Part shown: positions 1 to 9,028 of the stretch, one piece after another
Numbering within the stretch: position 1 is the first letter of the stretch
How the letters are laid out: the number at the start of each line of letters is the position of its first letter
NCBI GenBank assembly: GCA_029261835.1
Contig: JAJDAO010000009.1
Coordinates: forward strand, 207,891 to 271,890
Direction: 5' to 3'
DNA: 64,000 bases
DNA from: Deltaproteobacteria bacterium
GTDB taxonomy: Bacteria; Myxococcota_A; UBA9160; UBA4427
The notes under the pieces: model-generated
What the model saw: the letters and a program-made list of their open reading frames with translations, nothing else
Told to the model about the DNA's origin: nothing
Databases searched by the model: none
Position numbers and translations under genes: made by a program

Positions 1-1
1 C

Positions 2-1738
2 CTCTCCCCCGACGGCCCGCGCGATCCGCAGAGCGAGCTGCGGGCCACCCTTGAGGCATTCTTCGAGCCTGGGGCCGAAGAGACGGCGGCCGAGGACCCG
101 AAGCTCCCCTTCGCCCACGCCATCTGCCGTTTTCCGGCACGCTTCATATTTCTCAGGAAGGTGCTGGACATCGACCTGACGATGCTCGCGGTCCCGCGGT
201 GCCAGCGCTTCAGCGACTTCTACCAGGACCTGGACCCGGAGTCGGCAACGCTCGTCTTCTCCTCATACTACTTGAACAACCCCTCGTCGGCCTTCGGCCA
301 CACCTTCCTCCGCATCAACAAGCGCTCCGGCGGCGGGCTCGGAAAGCGCAAGGAGCTACTCGATTACGGCATCGACTTCAGCGCCACCGTCGACACCGAC
401 AACGCTCTCATCTACACGTTCAAGGGGCTCTTCGGCTTCTTTCCGGGGAGCTTTCACCGCCTCCCCTACTACTACAAGGTGCGCCAGTACGGAGACTTCG
501 AGTCTCGGGACCTGTGGGCCTACGAGCTGAATCTCACCACCGAGCAGCTCGAGATCCTCGTCGCCCATCTCTGGGAGCTCGGCTCCACGTACTTCGACTA
601 TTACTACTTCACTGAGAACTGCTCCTACCACATCATCGGCGTGCTCGCGGCGGCCGCGCCCGATGTCGGCCTGATGGACCGGATGCGAACCCCCGTCATC
701 CCCGCCGACACCGTCAAGGTCGTCGTGCAGACACCGGGGCTGGTGCGCGAAGTCGACTATCGACCCTCTCTGCGAACCCAGTTCGAGGCGCGCACCGCGG
801 GCCTCGACGCGGAGCAAAGGGAGAGAGTCGCCGCGCTGGCGGCGAACCCCGAGGCTGTGCTGGCCCCGGAGTGGTCGCCGGAGAGAGCCATCGCCACTCT
901 GGACGCTGCCGCGGATCTAGTCGACCTGCGCCACGCCAAGGAACTGCTCCGCAAGACGGACCCCGGGGTCGCCGAGAGGAAGCGCCGCCTGCTCGAGCGG
1001 CGCTCCGAGATCCGGTCGCCGAGCCCCGTCCTACAGGTCGCCGAGCCCAGCGACAAGATGCCCCAAGTGGCCCACGGCTCGCGCAGGTTGGGTCTGGGTC
1101 CGTCCCTTGCCAACGGCAGCAAGGCGCTCGCCGTCGGCTTCCGCATGTCGCTCCACGACCTCGCCGACCCGAGCGACGGCTATCCCGAGCTCTCTCAGAT
1201 CGAGATGGGGGCGCTGCGCTTCCGAATCACGGACGAGTCGAACGCGCGCTTCATCCTCGACGACTTTGCCGCCGTAAGGATCCTCTCCATCAACCCGATC
1301 GACCGCTTTACGCGGCTGCCATCGTGGACCGTGAGTCTGGGCGCGCGGAGCGTGCGGGATAGCGGCGGATGCCGGGACTGCCTCGCGGCGAGCGGGCGCT
1401 TTGGCGCCGGGCTGGCTGGAGCCTGGCACGACGAGGCGGTGGCGCTCTTCGGGCGCATCGACGCGCGTGCGGAGGCAGGCGCTCTGGAGGGCATCGCGGA
1501 CGGCCCGGTGCGGGCGGGCTTCGGGCCGGCGGGCGGCCTGCGTTGGCGCATCGATAGAAGACTCGTCTTCTTGGCGACGGGCGAGTGGCTCTACCACCCG
1601 GGGCAGCACCCGCGATCGCTCTGGCAGACGGACGCGATCTTGCGCTGGGGCTTACGGCGCAACTGGGCCCTCAGTCTCGAGTCGAGCGCGCAGCACGAGG
1701 AACGCCGGGCCGAGCTGCTGCTCTACCTCTATCTCTGA
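2..1738 (+). CDS. DUF4105 (Lnb N-terminal periplasmic-like) protein, 5' partial
   Basis: The reading frame is open from base 2, so the gene begins before the window; the GTG at 161 is internal. Family hallmarks are a Cys-Arg-Phe-Pro-Ala-Arg segment at bases 125-145, the block NPSSAFGHTFLRI, and NCSYHI further on. This pattern is typical of the DUF4105/Lnb_N domain, found in periplasmic or outer-membrane-associated proteins of Gram-negative bacteria. The C-terminal third has alternating hydrophobic strands and ends in LLLYLYL, which suggests a beta-rich membrane-associated part. Enzymatic function is not established for the family. It is convergent with the next gene. Family assignment is firm; the missing N-terminus probably held the signal peptide. 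Confidence 0.85.
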   Translation, partial: LSPDGPRDPQSELRATLEAFFEPGAEETAAEDPKLPFAHAICRFPARFIFLRKVLDIDLTMLAVPRCQRFSDFYQDLDPESATLVFSSYYLNNPSSAFGHTFLRINKRSGGGLGKRKELLDYGIDFSATVDTDNALIYTFKGLFGFFPGSFHRLPYYYKVRQYGDFESRDLWAYELNLTTEQLEILVAHLWELGSTYFDYYYFTENCSYHIIGVLAAAAPDVGLMDRMRTPVIPADTVKVVVQTPGLVREVDYRPSLRTQFEARTAGLDAEQRERVAALAANPEAVLAPEWSPERAIATLDAAADLVDLRHAKELLRKTDPGVAERKRRLLERRSEIRSPSPVLQVAEPSDKMPQVAHGSRRLGLGPSLANGSKALAVGFRMSLHDLADPSDGYPELSQIEMGALRFRITDESNARFILDDFAAVRILSINPIDRFTRLPSWTVSLGARSVRDSGGCRDCLAASGRFGAGLAGAWHDEAVALFGRIDARAEAGALEGIADGPVRAGFGPAGGLRWRIDRRLVFLATGEWLYHPGQHPRSLWQTDAILRWGLRRNWALSLESSAQHEERRAELLLYLYL

Positions 1739-1822
1739 TGACAGCTGATCTCTTCTGCGCTGACACGGCAAGAGACTCGTAAGCCGAGAGCCGTCTTGTG
1801 GCAGGGGGCGACTCGCGGTGCC

Positions 1823-2743
1823 TCAGCGGCGCGACAGCCGCCTGAGCCCGATGCCCGTCAAGCCCAACGAAAGCCAGAGGTGCCCCGAGGGCGGAAGGAC
1901 AGGCAGTGAACTGGGGAGATCGGCCAGGTAGATCTTCGCGTAGTCGACGTCGATGTACTGGTCCATGGCGGGCACATCGAGGTAACCGAGTGTGTAGCCG
2001 CCGAGGTCCCCCGTCATGATGTAGTTGTCGACCCAGATCGTGAAGGTGAGGCCAGTACTCGGGACATCGCTGGGATCGCTGACCTCCGCGACCGGCGTCA
2101 CCATGTCGTCGATGAAGACCCCGATGTAGTCCGCTCGCCACTGGATGCGGTAGGTGTGCCACTCGGTCAGGTCGATGTTCAGGTCCTGCATGACCACCGG
2201 TAGGCCGCCATGCACGACGAAGATGCGGGTTCCGCGGAAGGCTGGCGAGGAATCCGGGGAGATGCTCGTGAACCAAATGGCGTCCTGAACCGCTGAGGTG
2301 TTGCCGTCCCAGAAGCCCCAGCCACGCGAGCCAAGCCCGTAGCTCGGATCTGGGGTGCCCGGTGCGCCCGGTGCATCCCAGCCGTTGTTGTTGCTGTTGC
2401 GAAGCCGAACTTCGAAGTCGCGATAGGCCGGGACGGAGTAGCGAATGATCTCCGCGTTCTGGTACTCGGGGGGTGGGCCGGACCAGGGGCCGGCCAGATT
2501 CAAATGAGCGAAGCCGGGGCTCGTGGCGTCAAAGGTGGTCGAGCCGATGCCACGATTCCACGCGTAGTCCCAGCTGGCATCCTCGGCGTAGCCCGGGAAG
2601 TGATCCTCCAGGAACACCTCTTCAGCGGCAGCACTTCCGGCGAGACCCAAAGCCAAGGAGGACAAGAAGAGCACGCCCGCAGCCAAAGAAGAGACAGCAG
2701 AATGGGGATCCCGACGCTCGAGCGGGCGCTTTCGCTTGCACAT
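1823..2743 (-). CDS. Secreted concanavalin-A-like fold protein with C-terminal sorting-type tail
   Basis: A 306-residue secreted protein. The N-terminus has basic residues, then a hydrophobic stretch (LFLSSLALGLAGSAAA) followed by a likely signal-peptidase site. The body (EVFLEDHFPGY, WHTYRIQWRADYIGVFIDD) resembles the jelly-roll fold of GH16/LamG proteins, where WHxYxIxW precedes the last strands. I see no clear GH16 catalytic ExDxE motif, so a binding or structural role is more likely than hydrolysis. The end, LPPSG, then a hydrophobic helix, then RRLSRR, looks like an exosortase-type anchor. The ATG at 2743 is chosen because it precedes the signal peptide. Confidence 0.6.
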   Translation of the reverse strand: MCKRKRPLERRDPHSAVSSLAAGVLFLSSLALGLAGSAAAEEVFLEDHFPGYAEDASWDYAWNRGIGSTTFDATSPGFAHLNLAGPWSGPPPEYQNAEIIRYSVPAYRDFEVRLRNSNNNGWDAPGAPGTPDPSYGLGSRGWGFWDGNTSAVQDAIWFTSISPDSSPAFRGTRIFVVHGGLPVVMQDLNIDLTEWHTYRIQWRADYIGVFIDDMVTPVAEVSDPSDVPSTGLTFTIWVDNYIMTGDLGGYTLGYLDVPAMDQYIDVDYAKIYLADLPSSLPVLPPSGHLWLSLGLTGIGLRRLSRR

Positions 2744-2932
2744 GAGGAACTCCGACGCGTGTCGAACGCAGGTCCAGCCTAGAAGCTGCGCGCGCCATGG
2801 TCAATCAAGAGTTTTGGGGCAGCGCCCGTCGAGCTCATGCCGCACGCCGTATCTGCAGCTCGACGAATCGACGGCAGGCACTTTGCATCCCTTGCACCCA
2901 CACCCTTGCAGCGATGGGATTCGAACTCGGAC

Positions 2933-3907
2933 TCAGCTTGCGGGGCGCGCTCGGGCGAGCTGCTCCACGATCGCGGGCTGGTCCTCGGGCGCGGCGAAGA
3001 TCGACACAGCCAGCTCGTCGATGCCCGTCGCCGCATGGCGCTCGAGTGCGGCGCCCAGGCCGTCGGGGGTAGTCACCAGCGCGATTGAGTCGACCACCTC
3101 CGGTGTGAAGAGCTTCATCACGGCGGGGGTGCCGCCCGACTCCGCGGCGGCGACCAGTGCACCCGGCTCGATGACACCGCGGGCCAGGTGCTCCGCCATC
3201 GCGGGCTCGAGCAGAGAAAAGAGGGGGAGTGCCTGAGCGCGGGCCGTATCCACGTCCACGGCGATCACGCCGAGTGTCACCGCGGTGATCCGGAAGCTCC
3301 GGCGATCTCGGCCCCGCGCGTCGAGCTCGTGCTGGACGTCGCGCACAGTATCGGCGAGATAGGTAAGGGACGCGCCGAGGCTGAGCGCGAGCCCGTCGCC
3401 GACGCGGGCGGCGGTGCGCACCATGAGGGGACGGACCGCCATTACGTCCACCGGCGGCGGCGACGCCAGCGGCGTCAACCTGAATCCTCGGAACGTGAAG
3501 TCGGGCTGCTCGAGATTCATCTCGCCACCCGCCAGTGCTTCGCGCAGGGCGTTCACGAATGCCTCGGTGGAGCGCGCCGGTCGCTCGATCGCCTTGCCGA
3601 GCTTCGCGACCAGCGAGGGATCGCCCGTTCCTACCTGGACGCGGACCCGACCCGGACCGAGCTCCGCCAGGGAGGACAGCTCCATCGCCGTCAGGCCCGG
3701 GTGGCGACCGGCCGTGGAGATCCCAACCACACCGACCTCGAGACGCTCGGTCTCGCGTAGGTACAGCGCACTCGGAACGATCGCGTCGTGGAGGCCGATG
3801 TGCTCGCACGACCAGACGCCGTCGAGTCCGAAACGCTCGGCGGCGCGCACGACCGGGAGCGTGGAGGCGATGGGGGCAATTCCCATGAAGTCGAGGCTGA
3901 GACGCAC
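2933..3907 (-). CDS. LLM-class flavin-dependent oxidoreductase (putative F420-type)
   Basis: A 324-residue luciferase-like monooxygenase-fold (TIM barrel) protein. Typical features are RFGLDGVWSCEHIGLH near the start, GRHPGLTAMELSSL, GPGRVRVQVGTGD, and RVGDGLALSLGAS late in the chain. Relatives use FMN or coenzyme F420 to oxidise or reduce small substrates; the substrate cannot be predicted. The GTG at 3907 is chosen because AGGAGG lies 7 nt upstream, and it gives the usual N-terminus VRLSLDFMGIAP. It is divergent from the M24-like gene across about 245 bp. The N-terminal half is better conserved than the C-terminal half. Confidence 0.8.
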   Translation of the reverse strand: MRLSLDFMGIAPIASTLPVVRAAERFGLDGVWSCEHIGLHDAIVPSALYLRETERLEVGVVGISTAGRHPGLTAMELSSLAELGPGRVRVQVGTGDPSLVAKLGKAIERPARSTEAFVNALREALAGGEMNLEQPDFTFRGFRLTPLASPPPVDVMAVRPLMVRTAARVGDGLALSLGASLTYLADTVRDVQHELDARGRDRRSFRITAVTLGVIAVDVDTARAQALPLFSLLEPAMAEHLARGVIEPGALVAAAESGGTPAVMKLFTPEVVDSIALVTTPDGLGAALERHAATGIDELAVSIFAAPEDQPAIVEQLARARPAS

Positions 3908-4153
3908 TGCGGGCCCTCCTGTTCGCATTCTACACTCTGCGGGGCGTGTTCCTCGAGGCCTCTGGCTGCTGCTCTCGCCGCTGTTCCGCCCGCTGGCTCG
4001 CGGGCCACCGAGCCCGGCACCAGCGGAGGCGAACAAGCGGGGCAGAGTGCCTGCCGTTGAGGAGCTGCGAGAAAGCCCTCGAGGCGGTCCCCGAGGATCG
4101 GACTTGACCATTCCGGCTCGACGACCTTCCATGGCGAGTGGAGGAAGCAGGCC

Positions 4154-5416
4154 ATGTTGCTCAGACAAGAGAAGCGGCTCTGGGATACTCCCCTGTACGC
4201 CGACTTTCCGCGAAGCGAGTACCGAGATCGCGTGCGCCGGGCTCGGGAGCACATGGCCGAAGCAAGGATCGACATGCTCGTGCTCTGGCACCCGGAGAAC
4301 ATCCGCTACTTCTCCGGATTCCACTCCTTGCACTGGAGTGCGATGAGCATCCAGCCGGCGGTCTATCTGCTTCCCCTCGAGAGAGATCCGGTCATCGTGG
4401 TTCCCGACTTCTTCATCGGGGTGGCAGAGGGCTACACCTATCTGGACGACATCAGGGCGCAGCCCAAGCCCCACATCACGAAGAACATCAGACAGGTGCC
4501 AGTGGAGATCGCCGAGACGGTGAAGGACCTCGGCTGTGCTCGCGGACGGATCGGACTGGAGACCGGATGGCTCGGCGGCATGGGTGCGCCTCGACCGGTC
4601 AGCGACATCGACCGCTTCCGAAGTGAGCTCGCAGACGCCACCCTCGTCGATGCCTGTGATCTCATCTGGAAGTGCCGTGTCATCAAGTCAGCAAGCGAGG
4701 TGGAAGCGCTCAAGGAGGCTACCCGGGCCATCGTGAGTGCCTACGGAGAGGTCGTCGCCGATTTCCGGCTGGGCATGAGCGAGCGCGAGCTGGGAAGAAT
4801 GCTCAGACACGCGATCCTCGAGAAGACGGAGGATTGCTCTCCCCCGATTGCGACGGCTTCCTCGCGTCGCATCCCCATGCCCGATACGCCGTCCTTCTAC
4901 GATGAAGTCGCCCTGTCGATCGGCGATCGCGTCGTCTTGGAGCCGCTGCCGACCTACAAGGGCTATTTCGGAAGCTGCTGTCGCTGCTTTCAGGTTGGCG
5001 ACCTTCCGGACGAGGCGCTCCGCAAGGCCGAGAGCGTCGACCGGGTGCAGGCCGAGGCGATTGCCGCCGTCAAGCCGGGCGTTCAGACCAAGTCCATGAT
5101 GGAGGTGATCGCGAAGGCGCTCCGCGAAGAGGGTATGGAGCCCACGATCGAGATGGCGGGGCACGGCGTTGGATTGACTCCGCAAGAGCCACCCATGATC
5201 GCCGAAGAGGAAGAGTCGGTCTTCGAAGAAGGCATGGTGATCGCCGTCGAGATCTGGGTGGTCGACTGGAGCGGCGTGAGCCTCCAGAGTCCGGATCTGG
5301 TCCCGAAGGTGTTCGGCAATGAAGATCTCGTGGTGGTGACGAAGGACGGTTGCGACCGCTTCCCCTCATTCCGCAGGGACATCCGCTCGCTGCCCTTCGA
5401 GGGGAGATCGGATTAG
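4154..5416 (+). CDS. M24-family (creatinase/Xaa-Pro peptidase fold) protein with degenerate metal site
   Basis: A 420-residue protein with a creatinase-type N-terminal domain (about residues 20-150) and a pita-bread M24 domain (about 165-410). GHGVGL, GMVIAVE and NEDLVVVTKDG are the later M24 motifs. The first two metal-binding Asp positions are replaced: the usual VxxD reads VVLE, and the second Asp, 11 residues later, is Ser in GYFGSCCRCF. The HExP histidine is Gln (TPQEPP). It may therefore be a non-metal creatinase-like hydrolase rather than a peptidase. GGAGG lies 9 nt before the ATG. Fold certain, reaction unknown. Confidence 0.8.
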   Translation: MLLRQEKRLWDTPLYADFPRSEYRDRVRRAREHMAEARIDMLVLWHPENIRYFSGFHSLHWSAMSIQPAVYLLPLERDPVIVVPDFFIGVAEGYTYLDDIRAQPKPHITKNIRQVPVEIAETVKDLGCARGRIGLETGWLGGMGAPRPVSDIDRFRSELADATLVDACDLIWKCRVIKSASEVEALKEATRAIVSAYGEVVADFRLGMSERELGRMLRHAILEKTEDCSPPIATASSRRIPMPDTPSFYDEVALSIGDRVVLEPLPTYKGYFGSCCRCFQVGDLPDEALRKAESVDRVQAEAIAAVKPGVQTKSMMEVIAKALREEGMEPTIEMAGHGVGLTPQEPPMIAEEEESVFEEGMVIAVEIWVVDWSGVSLQSPDLVPKVFGNEDLVVVTKDGCDRFPSFRRDIRSLPFEGRSD

Positions 5417-5485
5417 GAGATGGCTGCCAGCAGCGTCAGATAGCGCTGCCCGAGCGCCCACGTGAGCCTTCATAAGGAGAATGTT

Positions 5486-6451
5486 GTGCTGTCAGAATAC
5501 TCTCTGCGGCTCGTTCGCATGACCCTGGTGTTGCTCGTCATGTCAATCCCAAGTTTCGCGATGGCACAGCACATCTACGTCGCTCGCGGGGAGGCGATCC
5601 GGCGGATGGACATCGACGGATCGAATGAGATCGTCCTGGTGGCCGGGCTGAGCGATGCCTATGGGGTCGCTGTCGATCTGGCGGGCGGCAAGATGTACTG
5701 GGTGGATCGGACTGGCTACAAGGTCCAGCGAGCCAATCTCGATGGCTCGAATGTCGAAGATCTTGTCACAAATGTCGGGCGTCCGTGGACGATCGACCTC
5801 GACCTCGTCAACGGAAAGATGTACTGGGCTCAGCAGAAGCTCGGCGACGCCGTCTATGACTGGATCCGACGCGCCAACCTCGACGGATCGAATCTGGAGA
5901 ACATCCTGGCGGCGGAGCACTCCGTGTACGGCATTGCGGTCGACGCAAGCGGTGGGAAGTTCTACTACACGTCAACCGGCGCGACCGCGGGCCAGCCAAA
6001 GATCAAGCGCGCCAATCTGGATGGATCGAATGACGAAGTGCTCGTGACCGCCGGTGTGACGACACCGCTCAGAATCGTCGTCGACCCCAGCGCCGCGAGG
6101 TTCTACTGGGCCGAGGATGACATCAAGCGCGCCAATCTGGACGGCTCTGGCAGCGAGGTCTTCCTGGCGAGCGCTGGTGCAGCAGCGGTTGAACTGGACC
6201 TGGTGGAAGGTCATATCTATTGGGGAGGTGACAGCGTCGGGCGCGCAGATCTCGATGGTTCGAACATCGTCGCGATCAGCGTGACGAACGAGATTCGGGA
6301 TCTCGCGCTCGACGTCGACAGCCCGGCCGCAGTGCCCTCACTCTCCCCACGGTTCGGACTGCCTGTGCTTGTGCTGTTGATCGCCACGATGTCGGCGCTG
6401 CGAGTGCGCCGTTCTCATCGGACGGCGACTGCCGGAAGTATCCCGCCATGA
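5486..6451 (+). CDS. Secreted YWTD-type beta-propeller protein with IPTL/PEP-CTERM-like tail
   Basis: A 321-residue exported protein. After a signal peptide (LVLLVMSIPSFAMAQ) come about six repeats of roughly 42 residues carrying (R)AN/MDIDGSN or ANLDGSN and GKMYWVD-like strands. This is the LDL-receptor class B/YWTD propeller pattern, usually a protein- or ligand-binding module. The C-terminus (AVPSLSPRFGLPVLVLL, then RVRRSHR) resembles the VPTLxxWG-type (IPTL-CTERM) sorting signal with a transmembrane helix and basic tail. The GTG at 5486 is preferred over the GTG at 5462 because AAGGAG sits 6 nt upstream of it. Probable surface or exopolymer-associated protein; partner unknown. Confidence 0.75.
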   Translation: MLSEYSLRLVRMTLVLLVMSIPSFAMAQHIYVARGEAIRRMDIDGSNEIVLVAGLSDAYGVAVDLAGGKMYWVDRTGYKVQRANLDGSNVEDLVTNVGRPWTIDLDLVNGKMYWAQQKLGDAVYDWIRRANLDGSNLENILAAEHSVYGIAVDASGGKFYYTSTGATAGQPKIKRANLDGSNDEVLVTAGVTTPLRIVVDPSAARFYWAEDDIKRANLDGSGSEVFLASAGAAAVELDLVEGHIYWGGDSVGRADLDGSNIVAISVTNEIRDLALDVDSPAAVPSLSPRFGLPVLVLLIATMSALRVRRSHRTATAGSIPP

Positions 6452-6462
6452 TGCGGTGAAAC

Positions 6463-6570
6463 GCATGTTCGAACGCCTCTACCGCGGCCCGGCTCTACCC
6501 GATCGCTGGAGGAACCCGCGAGATCATGAACGAGATGATTGCCAAAGCGGAGCGCTACTGGGGCAGTTGA
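6463..6570 (+). pseudogene. C-terminal remnant of an acyl-CoA dehydrogenase
   Basis: About 35 codons. They read RMFERLYRG in one frame, then shift by one base into PIAGGTREIMNEMIAKAERYWG followed by TGA at 6568-6570. The GGTxEIMxxxIA signature is the extreme C-terminus of acyl-CoA dehydrogenases. Both the upstream body and frame integrity are missing, so this is a decayed fragment left between two secreted-protein genes. Confidence 0.6.
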
Positions 6571-6597
6571 CTCTCGGACTCCCCACACCGGCCCCCC

Positions 6598-6621
6598 GAT
6601 TTCTTCCCAAAATGGGAAATC
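6598..6621. promoter_or_regulatory. AT-richer imperfect hairpin upstream of secreted-protein gene
   Basis: An inverted repeat with arms GATTTC..CCCA and TGGGAAATC around AAA, in a 180-bp leader before the next gene. It could be an operator or a weak terminator for the upstream unit; no U-tract follows. Confidence 0.25.
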
Positions 6622-6750
6622 TCGTTCTGTCGCCCGCAACGATCGCGCGTCAGGAAGGACAGACGCGCGGTTCCTTCCGCGGCGCGCTTCTTGCACCGAT
6701 GAGGCGCGGCCTTGTGGCCCGAGGTGTGCTTAGGAGATGGGGAGAGTCCG

Positions 6751-7839
6751 ATGTCGTTCGTCATGCCGTCCCGAACCAGTCCCAGTGTGTGGAGTCTGCC
6801 CGCCACCGTGGTCGCACTGGCACTGCTGCTGACAGCAGGCTCTTCCAATGCGCAGCGCTTCTCCCTGCACGGCGGCCCGAGCCCGACCTTGCCGCCTTTC
6901 GCCTCGCCGACCATCGGGGTCGGACCGCCTGCGATCGACGACACCGACATCCTGTCACCGGGCAGTCCGGGCGTTCGACCGACCGTCTTTGCGACGGGCG
7001 TGGCCCTCGGCTTCCCGCCCGCCGGCTACCCGAGCGGGGGCGACGACCTCGACGCCTTCACCTACGGCGGACCCGTTACGGCGCTGGGCTCGATCCAGTT
7101 CTCGGTCGACTGGTTCGCGGCGGGCACGGTCGGAGCGCCGCCCGACGTGATGACCGAGCTCTTCGCCGCACAGGCCCCGGCGGACATCTTCACTTCACCC
7201 GTTGGCCCGCCCATCAACCCGCTCGTCATCAACCAGGACGCACTCGGGCTGATTCCGCCGATCCCGGCGGGAGTACCGTTCGCGGGCTTCGCCAACGACA
7301 ACATCGACGGGCTCGACCTCTCGACGGCCGCACCCGGCCCGGGTTTTCCGCTCTACAGCGTGCAGGCGGCCAACACCTTCGGTGTGAGCGGCGCGGACAT
7401 CCTGGCCCCGGGCGGTGCGGTGACGATCGCGTCGGTGACGCTCGGGTTGCTGCCGACGGACGACATCGACGCACTCCATCTCGATACACTCACGGGCGAC
7501 ATCATCTTCTCGCTGACGCCGGGCTCGCCATCGCTGGGCGCCTTGCCGAACCCGACCTGCATCGCCGCACCTCCGCTGCCCGGCTCGTGCAGCGCCGCGG
7601 ACGTGTTCGTCGCCCCGGGCGGAGTCGGTCCCTTCGTCGTGCTGATCCCGGCCGCGGCCATGGGGCTCGTACCGGCACCGCCGGGCGTGGGAGGGGGTGA
7701 CGACATCGACGCGATCGCGTTCTTCTCGCCTGCAGCCGTTCCGATCTTCCCGGATCTGGCGGTGACGCTCGTCCTGGTTCTCGCGCTCGGCGCGAGTGGG
7801 ATACTGATGCAACGCCAACGCAAGGCGCGCCAGGTCTGA
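6751..7839 (+). CDS. Secreted protein with repeated DD(I/L)DA motifs and CTERM-like anchor
   Basis: A 362-residue exported protein not assigned to a named family. Signal peptide: ATVVALALLLTAGSSNAQ. The body has at least four similar acidic motifs (GGDDLDAF, DNIDGLDL, TDDIDALHLD, GGDDIDAIAFF) inside Gly/Pro-rich beta-type sequence, which may bind calcium or mark tandem strands. The C-terminus AAVPIFPDLAVTLVLVLALG..QRQRKARQ is a transmembrane helix plus basic tail, like VP-type CTERM sorting signals. The ATG at 6751 follows GGAGAG. GC content and codon use resemble the neighbours. Function unknown; probably a cell-surface or extracellular-matrix protein. Confidence 0.6.
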   Translation: MSFVMPSRTSPSVWSLPATVVALALLLTAGSSNAQRFSLHGGPSPTLPPFASPTIGVGPPAIDDTDILSPGSPGVRPTVFATGVALGFPPAGYPSGGDDLDAFTYGGPVTALGSIQFSVDWFAAGTVGAPPDVMTELFAAQAPADIFTSPVGPPINPLVINQDALGLIPPIPAGVPFAGFANDNIDGLDLSTAAPGPGFPLYSVQAANTFGVSGADILAPGGAVTIASVTLGLLPTDDIDALHLDTLTGDIIFSLTPGSPSLGALPNPTCIAAPPLPGSCSAADVFVAPGGVGPFVVLIPAAAMGLVPAPPGVGGGDDIDAIAFFSPAAVPIFPDLAVTLVLVLALGASGILMQRQRKARQV

Positions 7840-7989
7840 AGCGCGCTGCCCGTACGTATTGGGCCTTCAATCGGCGTTTCCGCGATGTCCGACAGATAGC
7901 GAGCCGAGAACCGGGAATTGCGCGAGGCGGTGGCCGAGATCACGACCAACGAAGAAGATGCTTGAGTGGCACCCGTTCTCGGTCGGCTC

Positions 7990-8748
7990 TCACCCGGACG
8001 CCCTTCTTGCGTACAAGGCGTTCACCACCGTCACCGTGATCATTACCCTGTCACCGTCGATCTCGATCTCGTACGCATCACGTACTGAGTCTGGCGTGCC
8101 TTCGAGCAGCGCTTCATACCGCGCATCCACTGTCCGCGGAAACCTGACTGACGATTCGAACGAGTCGACCAGATCGAAGCCCTCGGCATCGAACATGCCG
8201 ATCAGCACCTGCTGCGGGTGGAACCGCATGTGCCCGTCCGGTTTGAGTCGCTGGAACTCATCGATGAACCCTTCTTCGTCTAGCGGGGATGGAATCGGGT
8301 CCGAAAGCACGACGATGCCATGGGGCTTCAGCACTCGCGACATCTCGGACACGGTAACCCGAGGCTCTGGACAATGGTGAAATGCATATCGGCATGTCAC
8401 ACCATCGAAGTCCCGGTTCTGGAGCGGCAACCATACACCTTCGTACGCATGGAACGCGGCGTTGCTTGATCCAAGTTCCGCCGCTTTGGTGTTGTTACGC
8501 GCGACAGCTTCGTTCGCAATGTCCACGCCGACTATGGAGCGACTCGGCCAACGCCTTGCCATTTCGAAAGCCACGTAGCCATCACCGGTTCCCAAATCGA
8601 GCAGGCGTGCCTTGTCGCCGACATCGATCAGTCCGATCAGAGCTTCCAGGTGGTCATCATCTCCATGAATCTCTCGATAGCTCGGAGTATGCAGAATCGC
8701 GTCAAACGATTCCCTGGCCGCATCCACCTGTTGCTTTGTGTGCTTCAT
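7990..8748 (-). CDS. Class I SAM-dependent methyltransferase
   Basis: A 252-residue UbiE/Methyltransf_11-type enzyme. Motif I is LLDLGTGDGYVAFEMA (about residues 48-63), the acidic loop IVGVDIANEAV follows, and the post-I region has FDGVTCRYAFHHCPEP and MSRVLKPHGIVVLSDP. These bind S-adenosylmethionine; the methyl acceptor is unknown. It resembles small-molecule (quinone, arsenite, sterol or polyketide) methyltransferases rather than nucleic-acid ones. It stands alone on the minus strand between a secreted-protein gene and the TPP enzyme, so context does not help. Confidence 0.8.
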   Translation of the reverse strand: MKHTKQQVDAARESFDAILHTPSYREIHGDDDHLEALIGLIDVGDKARLLDLGTGDGYVAFEMARRWPSRSIVGVDIANEAVARNNTKAAELGSSNAAFHAYEGVWLPLQNRDFDGVTCRYAFHHCPEPRVTVSEMSRVLKPHGIVVLSDPIPSPLDEEGFIDEFQRLKPDGHMRFHPQQVLIGMFDAEGFDLVDSFESSVRFPRTVDARYEALLEGTPDSVRDAYEIEIDGDRVMITVTVVNALYARRASG

Positions 8749-8878
8749 GGTTCGTCAATTGTCACACAGATCGCACGATCCACCGCCTTGAACCTCGATA
8801 CCCACCCACTGGAAGCGTGAGCTACGGAGACAACGTCGCTGGTCCCACCAACAGCAATTGGGGCAACATCACCTTCGG

Positions 8879-8932
8879 CCGTGAGGTCGCGGAGTCGCGC
8901 AGCAGCGTGGACCAGGAACTGGGGGCGGGTCA
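8879..8932 (+). repeat. Solo right end of an IS3-like element (copy A)
   Basis: The sequence ending in ACTGGGGGCGGGTCA is nearly identical to the end that follows an IS3-type transposase remnant at 20491-20544 and recurs at 23611-23642. No transposase remains here, so it is a solo IS end in the 280-bp space before the TPP-enzyme gene. Nothing else recognisable was seen in 8749-8878. Confidence 0.6.
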
Positions 8933-9028
8933 CTTTTGCTGGAAGCTCTTTCCCTCCGTTGACGGCGCCGGGTCATTTCGTCACGCTCTGCGCGGGCGGT
9001 CCGCGGGACGGGCCGGAAGGAGATGACG

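Noticed and set aside
2905..2935. GGGATTCGAACTCGG resembling a tRNA T arm next to the LLM gene
   Set aside because: The flanking bases do not form a T stem or any other tRNA arm, so at most it is a very degraded tRNA trace.
7840..7989. RAENRELREAVAEITTNEED-like frame resembling an IS3 orfA zipper
   Set aside because: Very short, has an internal stop nearby and no IS end beside it.
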